From Polyangiaceae bacterium (GTDB lineage Bacteria; Myxococcota_A; Polyangia; Polyangiales; Polyangiaceae): a stretch of DNA of 64,000 nt. The DNA is taken from the NCBI GenBank assembly GCA_013361525.1, contig JABFXY010000076.1, positions 1 to 64,000 on the forward strand. The letters run 5' to 3'. How positions within the stretch are numbered: the first letter of the stretch is position 1; each line of letters starts with the position of its first letter. Made by a program: the position numbers and the translations under genes. The notes below the pieces were generated by a model. It ran no database searches and was not told the origin of the DNA. It saw only the letters and a list, made by a program, of their open reading frames with translations. Shown here in pieces: positions 7,882 to 17,515 of this stretch.

Positions 7882-9516
7882 ATGAGAAGTTGGGGCATCG
7901 CTGCGCTCTTTTGCGCTGTTGCGGGCTGTGTCGGAGGAATCGGCGGTGACGACGAGGACTCCGCGCAAGGAAACGGAAACGGCGGGCCCGGCGGGCCGAT
8001 TACCGAAGAGACGGCCGACGAGATTGGAGTCTCGGGTCTAAGACGTCTGTCGGTCGCCGAATATCGGCAGACGGTCGTCGACCTCGTCGGGCTCGATCCA
8101 GAGAGCGCAGAGTCGCTCTTACCCGTCGATACGCTCGTTCCGTTCGACAACGACTACACCCACCAAACCGCCTCCGAAGCACTGATTGCCGGAGCGGAGC
8201 TCCTCGCCGGCGACATCGCCGACACGATCGTCGCGGACCCCGCGCGTCGCAGCGAGCTCGTAGGGTGTGAGCCGACGTCCGCGACGGACGACGCCTGCTT
8301 CACGGCATTCGTGGAGCGCTTCGGAAGAAGCGCGTTCCGTCGCCCGCTGTCCGAAGACGAGGTCGCGAAGTTTGCGTCGCTCTCGAAGATCGGGACCGAC
8401 AACAACGATTTCTGGCTCGGCGTAAACGCCTTTTTGCGCGCGGTCCTCCAACACCCGGAGTTCCTCTATCGGGTCGAGATCGGCGAGCCGGTCAATGACC
8501 AACCCGATGTCGCGCGACTCAACGACTTCGAGGTCGCGACGCGGCTTTCGTATTTCCTGATCGGATCGACGCCACCCGATTGGCTCATCGAGGCGGCCGA
8601 GACGGGTGATCTCGAGACCTCCGAAGGCCTCGCCGAGACGGCGAAGCAGCTCTTCGCCGACGAGCGTGCGCGCGGGCGCATCGAGCGCTTTCACGCGATG
8701 TGGCTGAGCTACGAGCAGCTGAGCGACACGGGGCTGTCGGGGCAGATGCACGACGAGACGAACGCGCTCATCGATCGCGTCGTCTTCGACGAGCGGCGCC
8801 CCTGGACCGACATCCTCACGGCCGAAGAGACCTTCGTCACGGCCGAGCTCGCAGAGCACTACGGCCTCACCTCCCCCGGCTCGGAGCCGGGTTGGGTGAA
8901 GTACGGCGACAGCCGCAAAGGCCTGCTCTCACACGGCACGTTCCTCTCGGCGATGTCCAAGTTCGGCGACACGAGCCCCACGCAACGCGGCCTGCTCGTT
9001 CGAGCGCGCCTGTTCTGCCAGGAGATCGATAAGCCGCCGCCGGAGCTCATGGTCAACACCGACATGCCGCCCGACAACGGCAATCCGAACGCCTGCAAGT
9101 CGGAGAAGTACTACATGTCCACGGAGCCCTCGTGCTCGGGCTGCCACCAGCTCATGGATCCGATCGGCTTCGGTCTCGAGCGCTACGACGCGACCGGCCA
9201 ATACCGCACGACCGAGCCGAATCGCCCGGATTGTCCGATCGAAGGGGTCGGTAATTTCATCGGTGTCGGCAAGTTCGAAGGACCGGGCGAGCTCGCGGAT
9301 CTCGCTGTCGAGTCCGGCCTCGTCGAATCGTGCGTCGCACGCCAGCTCTACCGACTCGCCGTCGGTCGCGCCGAGCTCGACGAACACGATCTCGCGCTCG
9401 TCGAGCGCGCGGTCGAAGAAGCATCCACCAAAGATGGCCTCGTCCTCGATGCCTTCATCCAACGTTACGTGACGTCGGACGCTTTCCGTTACCGGCGCGA
9501 GGAGGCTGCTCAATGA
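7882..9516 (+). CDS. DUF1592/DUF1588-family exported lipoprotein
   Basis: A 544-residue exported protein. The N-terminus MRSWGIAALFCAVAGCVGG is a lipoprotein signal peptide with lipobox VAGC. The rest follows the DUF1587-DUF1595-DUF1592-DUF1588-DUF1585 order of a family best known from Planctomycetes and Myxococcota: RRLSVAEYRQTVVDLVGLDP (DUF1587), GRSAFRRPLSEDEV (DUF1595), FLRAVLQHPEFLYRVE and TRLSYFLIGSTPPD (DUF1592), SCSGCHQLMDPIGFGLERYD (DUF1588) and a C-terminal DUF1585-like part. The CSGCH motif could bind haem c, but the function of the family is not established. It overlaps the DUF1552 gene by ATGA, the usual partner arrangement. Confidence 0.88.
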   Translation: MRSWGIAALFCAVAGCVGGIGGDDEDSAQGNGNGGPGGPITEETADEIGVSGLRRLSVAEYRQTVVDLVGLDPESAESLLPVDTLVPFDNDYTHQTASEALIAGAELLAGDIADTIVADPARRSELVGCEPTSATDDACFTAFVERFGRSAFRRPLSEDEVAKFASLSKIGTDNNDFWLGVNAFLRAVLQHPEFLYRVEIGEPVNDQPDVARLNDFEVATRLSYFLIGSTPPDWLIEAAETGDLETSEGLAETAKQLFADERARGRIERFHAMWLSYEQLSDTGLSGQMHDETNALIDRVVFDERRPWTDILTAEETFVTAELAEHYGLTSPGSEPGWVKYGDSRKGLLSHGTFLSAMSKFGDTSPTQRGLLVRARLFCQEIDKPPPELMVNTDMPPDNGNPNACKSEKYYMSTEPSCSGCHQLMDPIGFGLERYDATGQYRTTEPNRPDCPIEGVGNFIGVGKFEGPGELADLAVESGLVESCVARQLYRLAVGRAELDEHDLALVERAVEEASTKDGLVLDAFIQRYVTSDAFRYRREEAAQ

Positions 9517-11003
9517 GCCGCACGCGATCGTTCAGCCAAACCAATCGGCGCCGCTTCCTGCGCGGCGCGCTCGGAACCGCGATGGCGCTGCCGTTCCTCG
9601 AGGTGTTCGCCCCGAAGAAGGCGAGCGCAGCGACGCCCCCGAAGAAGTACGCCTTCATGTTCGGCGGGATGTCGATCGGCTCGAACTCGACCGGCAAGAT
9701 CGCGCCGGCGAACGCCGGAGCGCTCGACGCGTCGAACCTGACGCCTGCGCTCGCACCGCTCGGTGAAGCAGGCGTCACGCAGGAGGTCACGATCGTATCG
9801 GGCCTCGAGATCCCGACCGGGAGCACGCCTCCCGTCGCGGGCCGACCTCCGAGCTTCCACTCGACGAGCCACCAGGTCCTGGCGACTGGCCGGCGCTTCG
9901 ACGTCGAGAACTGGGGCGCGCTACCCGGCGTCTCGTCGGACTGGGTCGCGGCGGCCACACTGTCCGCCGGCACCTCGCAGCCGGTGCTGGTCTACCGCTC
10001 CCAGCCGTCGTTCTACCGCGTCGGCAGCCAAGGCACGACGGACGGCATTATCTCCGCCCGCCTCAACGGCAGCGGCAACCTCGAGCAGGTTCCGCCGATC
10101 ACGAGCCCGCGCGTCGCGTACGAGGCGATGTTCTCCGGCTTCGTGCCGCCCGACAACGCCGGCGCGGATCAGGCGAAGCGCCTGCTCGCGCTCCGAACCA
10201 GCGTCGTCGATCTCGTCGCGACCGACGCGAGCGAGCTGTCGAAGCGCCTCGGCAAGGCGGATCAGATCCGCATGCAACGCCACTTCGACGAGCTGCGCGC
10301 GCTCGAGACTCGGCTCGACGCGATGGAGCTGCCGACCGGCACGGCCTGCTCGATGCCGGCGCACCCCGGCGACGATCCTCCCATCGGCGACGCGATCGAT
10401 CCGTCGGGCGGCGGTGAATACGCCGACAACTACACGAACGCGAACGGCTACTCGAACGAAGACCTCCGCGCATCCGTCATGACGGATCTCATCCACATGG
10501 CGTTCGCCTGCGACATCTCGCGCGTGTCGTCGTTCATGCTCACGCACGCGCAGTGCTTCATGAACATGTACACGCTGCTCGGCCTGCCCAGCGATCTGCA
10601 CGAGATCAGCCACGGCAGCATCGGCGGCGGCACGCAGGCAGAGACGCAGGCCGCGCTCGGCCAATGCGCCGCATGGCACGTGAAGCACTTCGCGCGTTTG
10701 GTGCAGAAGCTCCGAGACACCGAAGACACCGACGGCTCACCGCTGCTCGACAACACGGGCCTCGTGCTCGCGTTCGAGGGCGGCTGGGGCTACGACCCGG
10801 CCGGCGGTGGGGACTCGAGCCCGCACTCGACCGAGAACATGGTCATGCTGGTCTCGGGCCGCGCCGGAGGTCTCAACCTCGGTCAACATTTGCCCGCCGC
10901 GGGCGCACATCCTTCGGCCGTTCTCAACACGGTCCTTCGGGCCGTGGGCGTCGACGCGACGCTCGGCGAAGTGAGCGGCACCGTCGACTCGCTCGTCGGC
11001 TGA
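9513..11003 (+). CDS. DUF1552-family protein with Tat signal
   Basis: A 496-residue protein starting at the ATG inside the ATGA overlap with the DUF1592 gene. The N-terminus carries a twin-arginine motif (NRRRFLRGALGTAMALPFLE, cleavage near ASA at residue 36), so it is probably exported folded. The remainder is DUF1552, distantly related to the DUF1501/sulfatase-like alkaline-phosphatase fold, with conserved segments FHSTSHQVLATGRR, LRASVMTDLIHMAFACDISR and a late LDNTGLVLAFEGGWGYD. DUF1592 and DUF1552 genes are regularly paired, suggesting they work as one extracytoplasmic unit. Its stop codon lies inside a hairpin shared with the converging gene. Confidence 0.88.
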   Translation: MSRTRSFSQTNRRRFLRGALGTAMALPFLEVFAPKKASAATPPKKYAFMFGGMSIGSNSTGKIAPANAGALDASNLTPALAPLGEAGVTQEVTIVSGLEIPTGSTPPVAGRPPSFHSTSHQVLATGRRFDVENWGALPGVSSDWVAAATLSAGTSQPVLVYRSQPSFYRVGSQGTTDGIISARLNGSGNLEQVPPITSPRVAYEAMFSGFVPPDNAGADQAKRLLALRTSVVDLVATDASELSKRLGKADQIRMQRHFDELRALETRLDAMELPTGTACSMPAHPGDDPPIGDAIDPSGGGEYADNYTNANGYSNEDLRASVMTDLIHMAFACDISRVSSFMLTHAQCFMNMYTLLGLPSDLHEISHGSIGGGTQAETQAALGQCAAWHVKHFARLVQKLRDTEDTDGSPLLDNTGLVLAFEGGWGYDPAGGGDSSPHSTENMVMLVSGRAGGLNLGQHLPAAGAHPSAVLNTVLRAVGVDATLGEVSGTVDSLVG

Positions 11004-11020
11004 CCCGAACGTCAGCGACG
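10994..11020. terminator. bidirectional hairpin spanning both converging stop codons
   Basis: CGTCG-g-CTGAC (10994-11004), loop ccgaac, GTCAG-CGACG (11011-11020) form a 10-bp stem with one bulge. The TGA of the DUF1552 gene (11001-11003) and the TGA of the minus-strand GTPase gene (11012-11014) both lie within the stem, so a single structure could end both transcripts. Confidence 0.5.
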
Positions 11021-13597
11021 CAGCGCCTCCGCCAATGCGCGGAGGCGTCGTTCGACCTTGGGGCGCGCCGCCCGCGCCTCGAGGTCGCTCGCTTCGTGTA
11101 GGAGCGCGCTGCCGAACGCTCGAACCCCCGCGCGCAACATCCGCGACGTCATGCGCTCGCCGACGTCCGTCGCAACGACGCCGCCGGCGACACATCCCTC
11201 GAGCGCCACCGCGACGAACGCAGGGCCGAAGGTGGCCTCGTCGATCGACAGCGACTTCGCGAGCGCGTCCGAAAGCGGACGCGCGAGGCGCGCCACGGCT
11301 CGTGGTGCGGCGTAGCTCGCGATGGTCACCTCGTCGCGCGCGCCGTCGACGATCTGCGCGAGCGGGCGCAAATCCGCGAGGAGCGCGCGCACCGGCTCGT
11401 CGACGGCGCCGCTGATCTGCGCCACCGCCTCGTCCGGCCGTTCGAGAAGCGGACCTGCGAGGGTCCGCAGCTTCGTTGCGCGCGCCGCCTTCGCTTCCAC
11501 GACCGCCCGCGCTTCCGCGGCACGCTTCTCGGCGTGCTCGGCGAGCTCGGACGCGATCCGCGCAGCGCGTCGGCGAAGCGCCTGCTCGCGCAGCGTGTCG
11601 GCACGATCGACGACGCTCTTCGAGATCTCGTCCTCGGCGTCCTTCCAGCGCGATCGCGCGAGCGCCGCCTCGTCTCCGAGCCTGCCCGCCAAGGCGAGCT
11701 TGGCGCTGAACGCGAGCGGCCCCGCGGCGGCGGTCAGGCCGATCTCGGCGAGCCCGGTGCGCGTGTGCTCGGTCACACGCTCGAGATCGGCTTCGCCCAG
11801 CCGATCGAGCTTGTTCAAAAGGACGATCACCGGCAGCCCCATCTCGGCCACCTTCTTCAGGATCTCGGCTTCGGTCGCCTTCAGCGGGCCTGTCGCATCG
11901 AGCAGCCAGACGACCGCGTGAACCTCGTCGAAGGCGCGCATCGCGGCTCGGGCGTGCTCCGGGTTCGGCGCGTTGAACCCCGGTGTGTCCAGGATCTCGA
12001 CCCAGCGAAGCCGCTCGATCGGCGCGTAGATTTGCACGCGATCGATGATCGACGACTGGCTCTGCAGCTCGGCGAGCGTCGCCTTCAAGGCTTCGTGCGC
12101 GACGATTCGATCCGGCGCGCCCGTGAGGATGACCCTCGCAAAACGATCGGCCGCCCAGGCCACGCGGTGGAGCGTGGCGGTCGTCGGCAGGATGCCTGTC
12201 GGCGCGACATCGACGCCGAGAAACGCGTTGATGAAGGTGCTCTTGCCGGCGTTGAACTCGCCGACGATCGCGAGCACGATCGGCCGCTCGAGCTCCGCGC
12301 CGAGCCCCTCGATGCGCAAGAGCTCACGGCTCTGACCGAGCTCGCGCGCCTCCGCGAGGAGGACGTCGAGCAGGCGCGGCCAATCGGCGCGTTCGCCTTC
12401 GGTGAGAAGCGCATACGCGCGCGCTCGCAGCTCGTCGGCCCACGCTTCGAGCTCCGGATCGCCGTCCACCGCATCGAGCGCAGCGAGCGCCTCTTCGCCC
12501 GCGCTCTTGCCGAGCGCCGCCTGCGCCGCGAGCATCTTCCCGAGGCCGGGAGGAAGCGCGCGCGGGGCGTGTTCGGCCAGCGCTTCCAGTGAGCCGATGT
12601 CGCGAGTCTCCACGGCGAGGCGCGCGAGCGCCGGAGCCGCGAGCGCGTCCCCTGCCCGGACCGCGCGCACGAGCGCTTCCCGAGCGTCTTCGCGTCGGCC
12701 CTCGGCGAACGCGAACGCCGCTACCAGGCTCGGCTCGTCGAATTTCCCTGCCCCGGCCACGATCGCCCGCGCGTCGGCCAACGTCTTCGCGTCACGGGTG
12801 AACGACAAGATGGTGGCGAGCATCTCGCGCGCCCCAGGGACGTCGAGGATGAACGCACGCATCGCGTTCATGAGCGCGGCCGCCCGACCCAGCGTCGGTT
12901 CGCCCGCTCCGGTGCGGCGGTCGCGCGGATCGCCGTGCGTCCACGCGAGCTTCGCGAAAAGGAGCGCGCGTCGCCCCGGCTCCCGCTCCTCGTCGACCGC
13001 GGGCGCAACCGCTTCTTCGCCGACGGTGTCAGCGAGCCCCTCCGCGATCTCCGACGCCTCGTGATCTCGTCCGAGCGCGAGCAGGCACTCTGCTCGGCGC
13101 AGGAGCGCGGCCTCGTCTTTCTGGGTTCCGAGCCCCGCGGGGATTCGCTCGAGCCAACGAACGGCGCGGGCAGGATCGCCCTCTGCCAGATCGAGGTCAC
13201 ACAGATCGAGCAATGCACGACGCGCCGAAGCCCGTTCGTCCGGCGCGGACGCCGCGCGCTCGAGCGCGTCGCGCGCATGCGGATGGCCGCTTCGCATCCC
13301 GACGCGACCGAGGCGAAGCCACACGTCCGCACGCCACGGCACCTGCCGCGCGAGCGCTTCGAGCGCCTCGATCGCCTCGTGATCGAGCCACGCGGCCTCT
13401 GCGGCGTCTGCCCACAGCGCGAGCCCGAGCGGCGAATCCGGCACCTTCGCGAGGATGTTGCGCGCGTGCTCGCGCGCGTCGAGCGGACGCTTTCTGTCGA
13501 GCATCCGCTCGGCCGCGAGCCGATCACTTTCGACCCCCCGTGCGAGGATTTCGACGCGCGAAGCAATGCGCGAGAGGCTTTCGATGAGCGGGGCCAC
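11012..13597 (-). CDS. TPR-dynamin-like GTPase
   Basis: An 861-residue protein. Residues 25-430 are alpha-solenoid/TPR-like (LGLALWADAAEAAWLDHEAI, ADVWLRLGRVGMRSGHPHAR). A dynamin-family GTPase domain follows: P-loop GEFNAGKST near residue 443, switch I in PTGILPTTATLHRV, DTPGFN near 532 and LNKLD near 595. The C-terminal 230 residues are helical, with a short hydrophobic stretch (FVAVALEGCVAGGVVATDVG) that could be a membrane paddle. Bacterial dynamin-like proteins remodel or protect membranes. The large N-terminal repeat region in place of a plain GTPase head is unusual. The gene lies 42 bases downstream of a glycosyltransferase gene on the same strand and may be co-transcribed. Confidence 0.85.
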   Translation of the reverse strand: MAPLIESLSRIASRVEILARGVESDRLAAERMLDRKRPLDAREHARNILAKVPDSPLGLALWADAAEAAWLDHEAIEALEALARQVPWRADVWLRLGRVGMRSGHPHARDALERAASAPDERASARRALLDLCDLDLAEGDPARAVRWLERIPAGLGTQKDEAALLRRAECLLALGRDHEASEIAEGLADTVGEEAVAPAVDEEREPGRRALLFAKLAWTHGDPRDRRTGAGEPTLGRAAALMNAMRAFILDVPGAREMLATILSFTRDAKTLADARAIVAGAGKFDEPSLVAAFAFAEGRREDAREALVRAVRAGDALAAPALARLAVETRDIGSLEALAEHAPRALPPGLGKMLAAQAALGKSAGEEALAALDAVDGDPELEAWADELRARAYALLTEGERADWPRLLDVLLAEARELGQSRELLRIEGLGAELERPIVLAIVGEFNAGKSTFINAFLGVDVAPTGILPTTATLHRVAWAADRFARVILTGAPDRIVAHEALKATLAELQSQSSIIDRVQIYAPIERLRWVEILDTPGFNAPNPEHARAAMRAFDEVHAVVWLLDATGPLKATEAEILKKVAEMGLPVIVLLNKLDRLGEADLERVTEHTRTGLAEIGLTAAAGPLAFSAKLALAGRLGDEAALARSRWKDAEDEISKSVVDRADTLREQALRRRAARIASELAEHAEKRAAEARAVVEAKAARATKLRTLAGPLLERPDEAVAQISGAVDEPVRALLADLRPLAQIVDGARDEVTIASYAAPRAVARLARPLSDALAKSLSIDEATFGPAFVAVALEGCVAGGVVATDVGERMTSRMLRAGVRAFGSALLHEASDLEARAARPKVERRLRALAEALRR

Positions 13598-13639
13598 GAG
13601 CGAATCTGACCCGAAAGCCGCCCGGAGCGCAAAGCCCGG

Positions 13640-15172
13640 CTAGGGCTGTGGCAAAGCGCCGGCGGCGCGCCTTTTCACCACGAGGTAGCGGAGCCTTCCG
13701 GTCGAGACGAACGCCGGCTCGAACGCGTCGCCGAGGCCGGGCTCCTTCGCGACGTAGATCTCGATACCGCGCGCGAACGTGCTTTCCGTCCAGGGATCCG
13801 CGACGGGATACTCCTTGAAGAGCTGGAGCACGATCGTATCGGTCCCGCGCGCTTTCAGGAGGCCATCGGGGATCTTCTTCCGGAGATGCCCGCCAGGCAG
13901 AACCGCGATTTCCGGATCGGTGACGCCCGCTGGATCCACGATCGTCGCGTCGGGCGCGACCGCCCCGAGCCAGCCGATATCCAGCGCGGCGATGACGCGG
14001 GATTCGGCGAGCGGCCCGCGCATCTGCTCGATCACCGCCTCGCGGTCACCCTGCACGCGGACCAGCTTTTCGCCGACGCTCGACCACGCCTGCGCGACGC
14101 CGGCGAGCGCGAGCACGCACCGCACCCAGGTCCAGACCGGGCGCGCGTGCTCGGCGACGCCTGCGACGGCGAGCGCGAGAACCGGCAGCGCCGGAACGAA
14201 GAGCCGGCTCACGGGCATCCAATCGCCGCCCGCAAACGCGACCGCCGCAGCGTGAACGACGAACGCCGCCACCAGCCAGCGCGTGAAGCGGTCCGCACGG
14301 CGGAGGGCCCACGGCGCGACGAGGCCCACCGCGCCCGCGAGCAGGAGGCACGCGCCCGCGTACATGAGCCCCAATGTCACGTCGGCAGGTTTGGCCACCG
14401 CCGAGAGTGGCGCCGGCCGCCCGAACAAGACGACGCGCACGATCGCGACCACAAGGAACGGTGCGACGACGATCCCGAGGCGAGCAAACGTCGGCGCCCC
14501 GACGCGCGGCGTAGTCCCATCGTTCGGATGCGGCGCGCCGAGCGTCGCTGCGAGCGGCATCAGCTCGGGGCGCATCCCAGCCGCGAGCCCGAGCAGCACG
14601 ATGCCGAGGGGCTCACGTTTGCCGAGCAGGCGAAGCGAAGCCCCGGCTGCGACCAGGCACTCGGCGATCGGCGTCTCGAGGCCCGACGCGCTCCACGCGA
14701 CGGCTGGTGCGCTGACGAGCCAGGCGACGCAGCCCGCGAACGCGCTCCGCTTCGTGGTCGTACGCGCCACCGCATAGACGACGAATCCGGCGGCCAGCAT
14801 ATGGGCGACGATTCCCATCACCTTCGCCGCGGCCAGCGCCGAGAGCGCGCTCGACCGCGCGAACGGCGCGAGCAGGTACGGAAGGCCGAGCGGGGTCACG
14901 CCGTCGGTCGCAGGGCTGCCCGGGTTGAACGTGTAGCCGTGGCCGCTCGCGATGTTGTGCGCGTACCGGCAGGTGATGAGCGCGTCGTCGACCGTGAAGC
15001 CCCAGAGCGCGACCGACGCCGCGACGCAGAACACCGCGGCGATCGCGGCGGCGGCGAGCGCGCGGCGCGGCGTCCCTCCCGATCGCGCCCCGCTAGCTTC
15101 TGTCTCCTCCAATGTCCACTCCGCGGCGAAGACGTCCGAAAACTTAAGCCTCGACGCAGGTCTTCCTACCAT
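13640..15172 (-). CDS. polytopic membrane glycosyltransferase (GT-C, ArnT/AftB-like)
   Basis: A 510-residue integral membrane protein with about ten hydrophobic helices. The first loop holds FTVDDALITCRYAHNIASGH, followed by GYTFNPG and DGVTPLGLPYL. This DD-x-YAxN-x-G pattern is the signature of GT-C enzymes that use polyprenyl-phosphate sugars (arabinosyl- and mannosyltransferases). It probably adds a sugar to an envelope glycan on the outer face of the inner membrane; donor and acceptor are unknown. The start at ATG 15172 is preferred because further upstream the frame would run into the divergent gene at 15183, leaving only ten bases between the two starts. Confidence 0.75.
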   Translation of the reverse strand: MVGRPASRLKFSDVFAAEWTLEETEASGARSGGTPRRALAAAAIAAVFCVAASVALWGFTVDDALITCRYAHNIASGHGYTFNPGSPATDGVTPLGLPYLLAPFARSSALSALAAAKVMGIVAHMLAAGFVVYAVARTTTKRSAFAGCVAWLVSAPAVAWSASGLETPIAECLVAAGASLRLLGKREPLGIVLLGLAAGMRPELMPLAATLGAPHPNDGTTPRVGAPTFARLGIVVAPFLVVAIVRVVLFGRPAPLSAVAKPADVTLGLMYAGACLLLAGAVGLVAPWALRRADRFTRWLVAAFVVHAAAVAFAGGDWMPVSRLFVPALPVLALAVAGVAEHARPVWTWVRCVLALAGVAQAWSSVGEKLVRVQGDREAVIEQMRGPLAESRVIAALDIGWLGAVAPDATIVDPAGVTDPEIAVLPGGHLRKKIPDGLLKARGTDTIVLQLFKEYPVADPWTESTFARGIEIYVAKEPGLGDAFEPAFVSTGRLRYLVVKRRAAGALPQP

Positions 15173-15182
15173 CTGACGACGG

Positions 15183-17489
15183 ATGATCGGAATCTCCAGG
15201 GCACCGAGCCTTCGCCACCACGGTCGTGAAACGACGGACCGCCTGCAGGCGCTCGTCGATCTGTGCGACGGCAATTCGGCACACGACCTCGACCGCGAAG
15301 AGCGCTTCCCGAGCGCCAATGTGCTTTGCGACCTCGCGGATGCGCTTCGCGAGCTCGCCCGGGGCGAGCGCCGCCGCGCCGCCGTTCGCGTCCGGCTCTA
15401 CGACGAGCCGTGCGAGATCGGCATCGAACGCGCCGGCGACGCGCTCTACCTGAGCCTCTACTCGGGCGGCGCGCAGCCCGTCGTCCACCTCTTCGAGCGC
15501 CGCGTCGCGGGGGCCGACCTCGCGCGACGTCTCGTTCGTGAGCTGGATCGCCGCCGTGCCGGCGTCGCTCCGCGCGAGGCCGAGCGCATCGTGAGCGCGA
15601 TGAACGGGCTGCAAGCCTGCGTGTTCACGCCTGAGCCCACGGCGTTCGACGTCGAAGCCGTGCCCGTCGAGTCGCTCGAAGAGCTGCCGTTTTCGCTGTC
15701 CGGGGAGCTCCTCCTGCGCCACTCGAGCTCGGCCCCCGCCGCGAGCTCCGCGTCGATCCTTCGCACCGATCTCCTCGGCCTGCTCGCCCGAGGCCGCATC
15801 CGCGTGACGGCGTTCGAGCACACCCGCGAGCTCTCGGACGTTCACCTCTACCTGGTCGCCGAGCAGCTCGCGCGCTTCGCCGTCGACGCGCTCGAGGCCT
15901 ACGCGGCCGGCCGGCCCATCTGGCGCAAGACGCAGGTCGGAGGCGCCGTCCTCGGCGTTCGCCTACTCACCCGAGCCGAAGGGGATCCGCGCCTCGCCCT
16001 CACCCTCGGCCCCGCGCCGAGCTCCGGCCGCCTCGAGAGCTGGACCTTCCCCGCGCTCGAGGTCGGCGCCTTCGCCCGCGCCGTCATCGATCTCGGCCGC
16101 TCCCTCGCCCGCACGATCGTGCGCCGCGACCGCAGCCAGACCCACAACCTCCGGCTGGTCGAGTTCCGCGCGAATCTCCGCGAGATCGCCGAGATGTGCC
16201 GTGAGATGAGCCGCGCCGACGTCGTCATCAACGAGTCGCCCGAGAGCTACCGCGCGTACGCCCGCGAAGCGGCTCCGCGCGAAGGAAGCTCCGCCGCGAG
16301 CGGCCGCGTTCGCTTCGAGCCGAAATGGACCGCCGCGGTGCCGTCGATCGATCTTCGCGCGACGTTCCAATGCGGCGACGCGTTCGTCGTCGGATCCACG
16401 CGCGAGATGTCCTGCATCGACCGCAAGACCGGCACCATCGCTTGGACCAGGCCCGTCGCGAAAGGCGTCAGCGTCCTCACCCCTTGTGGGATCGCGCGCT
16501 TCGACACCGAAGGAAACCTCACGCTCCTCGACATCGCGAGCGGCGAGACCAAGAACACGATGCGCCTGCTCCCGCGCGTCGGCGCACCCGTCACCGGCGC
16601 CGTCGTGAGCAGCCCCGGGCTGCCGCGCATGCTCGTCATCAGCGAGGGTAAGCGCCACCTCGTCGGCGTCGACCTCGAGGCCGGCGAAGTCCTCTGGCGC
16701 TACGCCGCCCGACGCGCCGGCACCTTCCGACTGCGCCGCGCCGGCCGTCTCGTCATCGTCTCGAGCGGCGAACAAGCCCTCACGGCGATCGACGTGGTCG
16801 GCGGCAACGTCGTCTGGCGCTACTGTGATCGCCTTCGCTTCGCGCACGTCGCGACCGTCGCCGACGACTCGCTCTTCGCGCTCGCCGGCGACGGGGCGTT
16901 CGTCAGCCGCGGCGGCACGCGCCTCTGTCACCTCGACCCTTGGTCCGGTAGCGCCCGCTGGAGCGTCTCGCTGCGTGAAGGCGCCCGCCCCATCGCGGCT
17001 CCGCTTGTCGCGCGCAACAACGTGCTCGTCGCCACGCTCGGCGGACGCGGCACGCGCCTCACCGCATTCGACAAGAAGTCAGGAGAGGTCGTGTTCGAGC
17101 GCGACGCGTGCGTCGGGGCGGCCGCTCCCCTCATCGTCGACGACGTCGCCGTCCTCAACTCCGAGTCGGGCGAGCTCATCGCGATCGACGCGTCCGACGG
17201 CTCGATCCGCTACCGGCACGTCTTCGCGGAAGGTTTCGACGGCGACCGCCCCCGCCGCCTCGAGCCGGTCCTTCGCTCGGGCGCGCTCTTCGTCCCGCAG
17301 AGCGCCGTCCACGTCCTGCGCCCCTCCGACGGAACGCTCCTCGGGTCGGTCGCGACCGACCTCGTCCCCGACCTCGTCCGGGTCGACGAGCGCTGCGACG
17401 TCTACGTCGCCGAAGAGAGCGGCCACATCCAAGCCTTCTCCGGCGCGGCGCGCACGCAGCCGACGCATCTTCGCCTCGTGCGCTCGTAA
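15183..17489 (+). CDS. PQQ-like (BamB-type) beta-propeller protein with novel N-terminal domain
   Basis: A 768-residue protein. Residues 375-760 contain repeated propeller blades with the W-A-D-x-x-TG-x-W pattern: CIDRKTGTIAWTRPV, GVDLEAGEVLWRYAA, AIDVVGGNVVWRYCD, HLDPWSGSARWSVSL, AFDKKSGEVVFERDA and AIDASDGSIRYRHVF. The N-terminal 370 residues are a separate, mixed alpha/beta region that I do not recognise. No signal peptide is evident at this start, so it is unclear whether it is cytoplasmic. Propellers of this type serve as scaffolds or, with PQQ, as dehydrogenases; no PQQ-specific residues can be argued here. The start at 15183 is only ten bases from the divergent start and a later start is possible. 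Confidence 0.7.
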   Translation: MIGISRAPSLRHHGRETTDRLQALVDLCDGNSAHDLDREERFPSANVLCDLADALRELARGERRRAAVRVRLYDEPCEIGIERAGDALYLSLYSGGAQPVVHLFERRVAGADLARRLVRELDRRRAGVAPREAERIVSAMNGLQACVFTPEPTAFDVEAVPVESLEELPFSLSGELLLRHSSSAPAASSASILRTDLLGLLARGRIRVTAFEHTRELSDVHLYLVAEQLARFAVDALEAYAAGRPIWRKTQVGGAVLGVRLLTRAEGDPRLALTLGPAPSSGRLESWTFPALEVGAFARAVIDLGRSLARTIVRRDRSQTHNLRLVEFRANLREIAEMCREMSRADVVINESPESYRAYAREAAPREGSSAASGRVRFEPKWTAAVPSIDLRATFQCGDAFVVGSTREMSCIDRKTGTIAWTRPVAKGVSVLTPCGIARFDTEGNLTLLDIASGETKNTMRLLPRVGAPVTGAVVSSPGLPRMLVISEGKRHLVGVDLEAGEVLWRYAARRAGTFRLRRAGRLVIVSSGEQALTAIDVVGGNVVWRYCDRLRFAHVATVADDSLFALAGDGAFVSRGGTRLCHLDPWSGSARWSVSLREGARPIAAPLVARNNVLVATLGGRGTRLTAFDKKSGEVVFERDACVGAAAPLIVDDVAVLNSESGELIAIDASDGSIRYRHVFAEGFDGDRPRRLEPVLRSGALFVPQSAVHVLRPSDGTLLGSVATDLVPDLVRVDERCDVYVAEESGHIQAFSGAARTQPTHLRLVRS

Positions 17490-17515
17490 GCCCGACCCCG
17501 ACACTCCTCCACGAC

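Noticed and set aside
13886..15229. Plus-strand open frame opposite the membrane glycosyltransferase
   Set aside because: Arg/Glu/His-rich composition and no domain; the minus strand encodes clear transmembrane helices and the GT-C motif.
15183..17489. Propeller protein as a PQQ-dependent dehydrogenase
   Set aside because: Blades have the general W-G motif, but no vicinal Cys pair, calcium ligands or signal peptide were seen.
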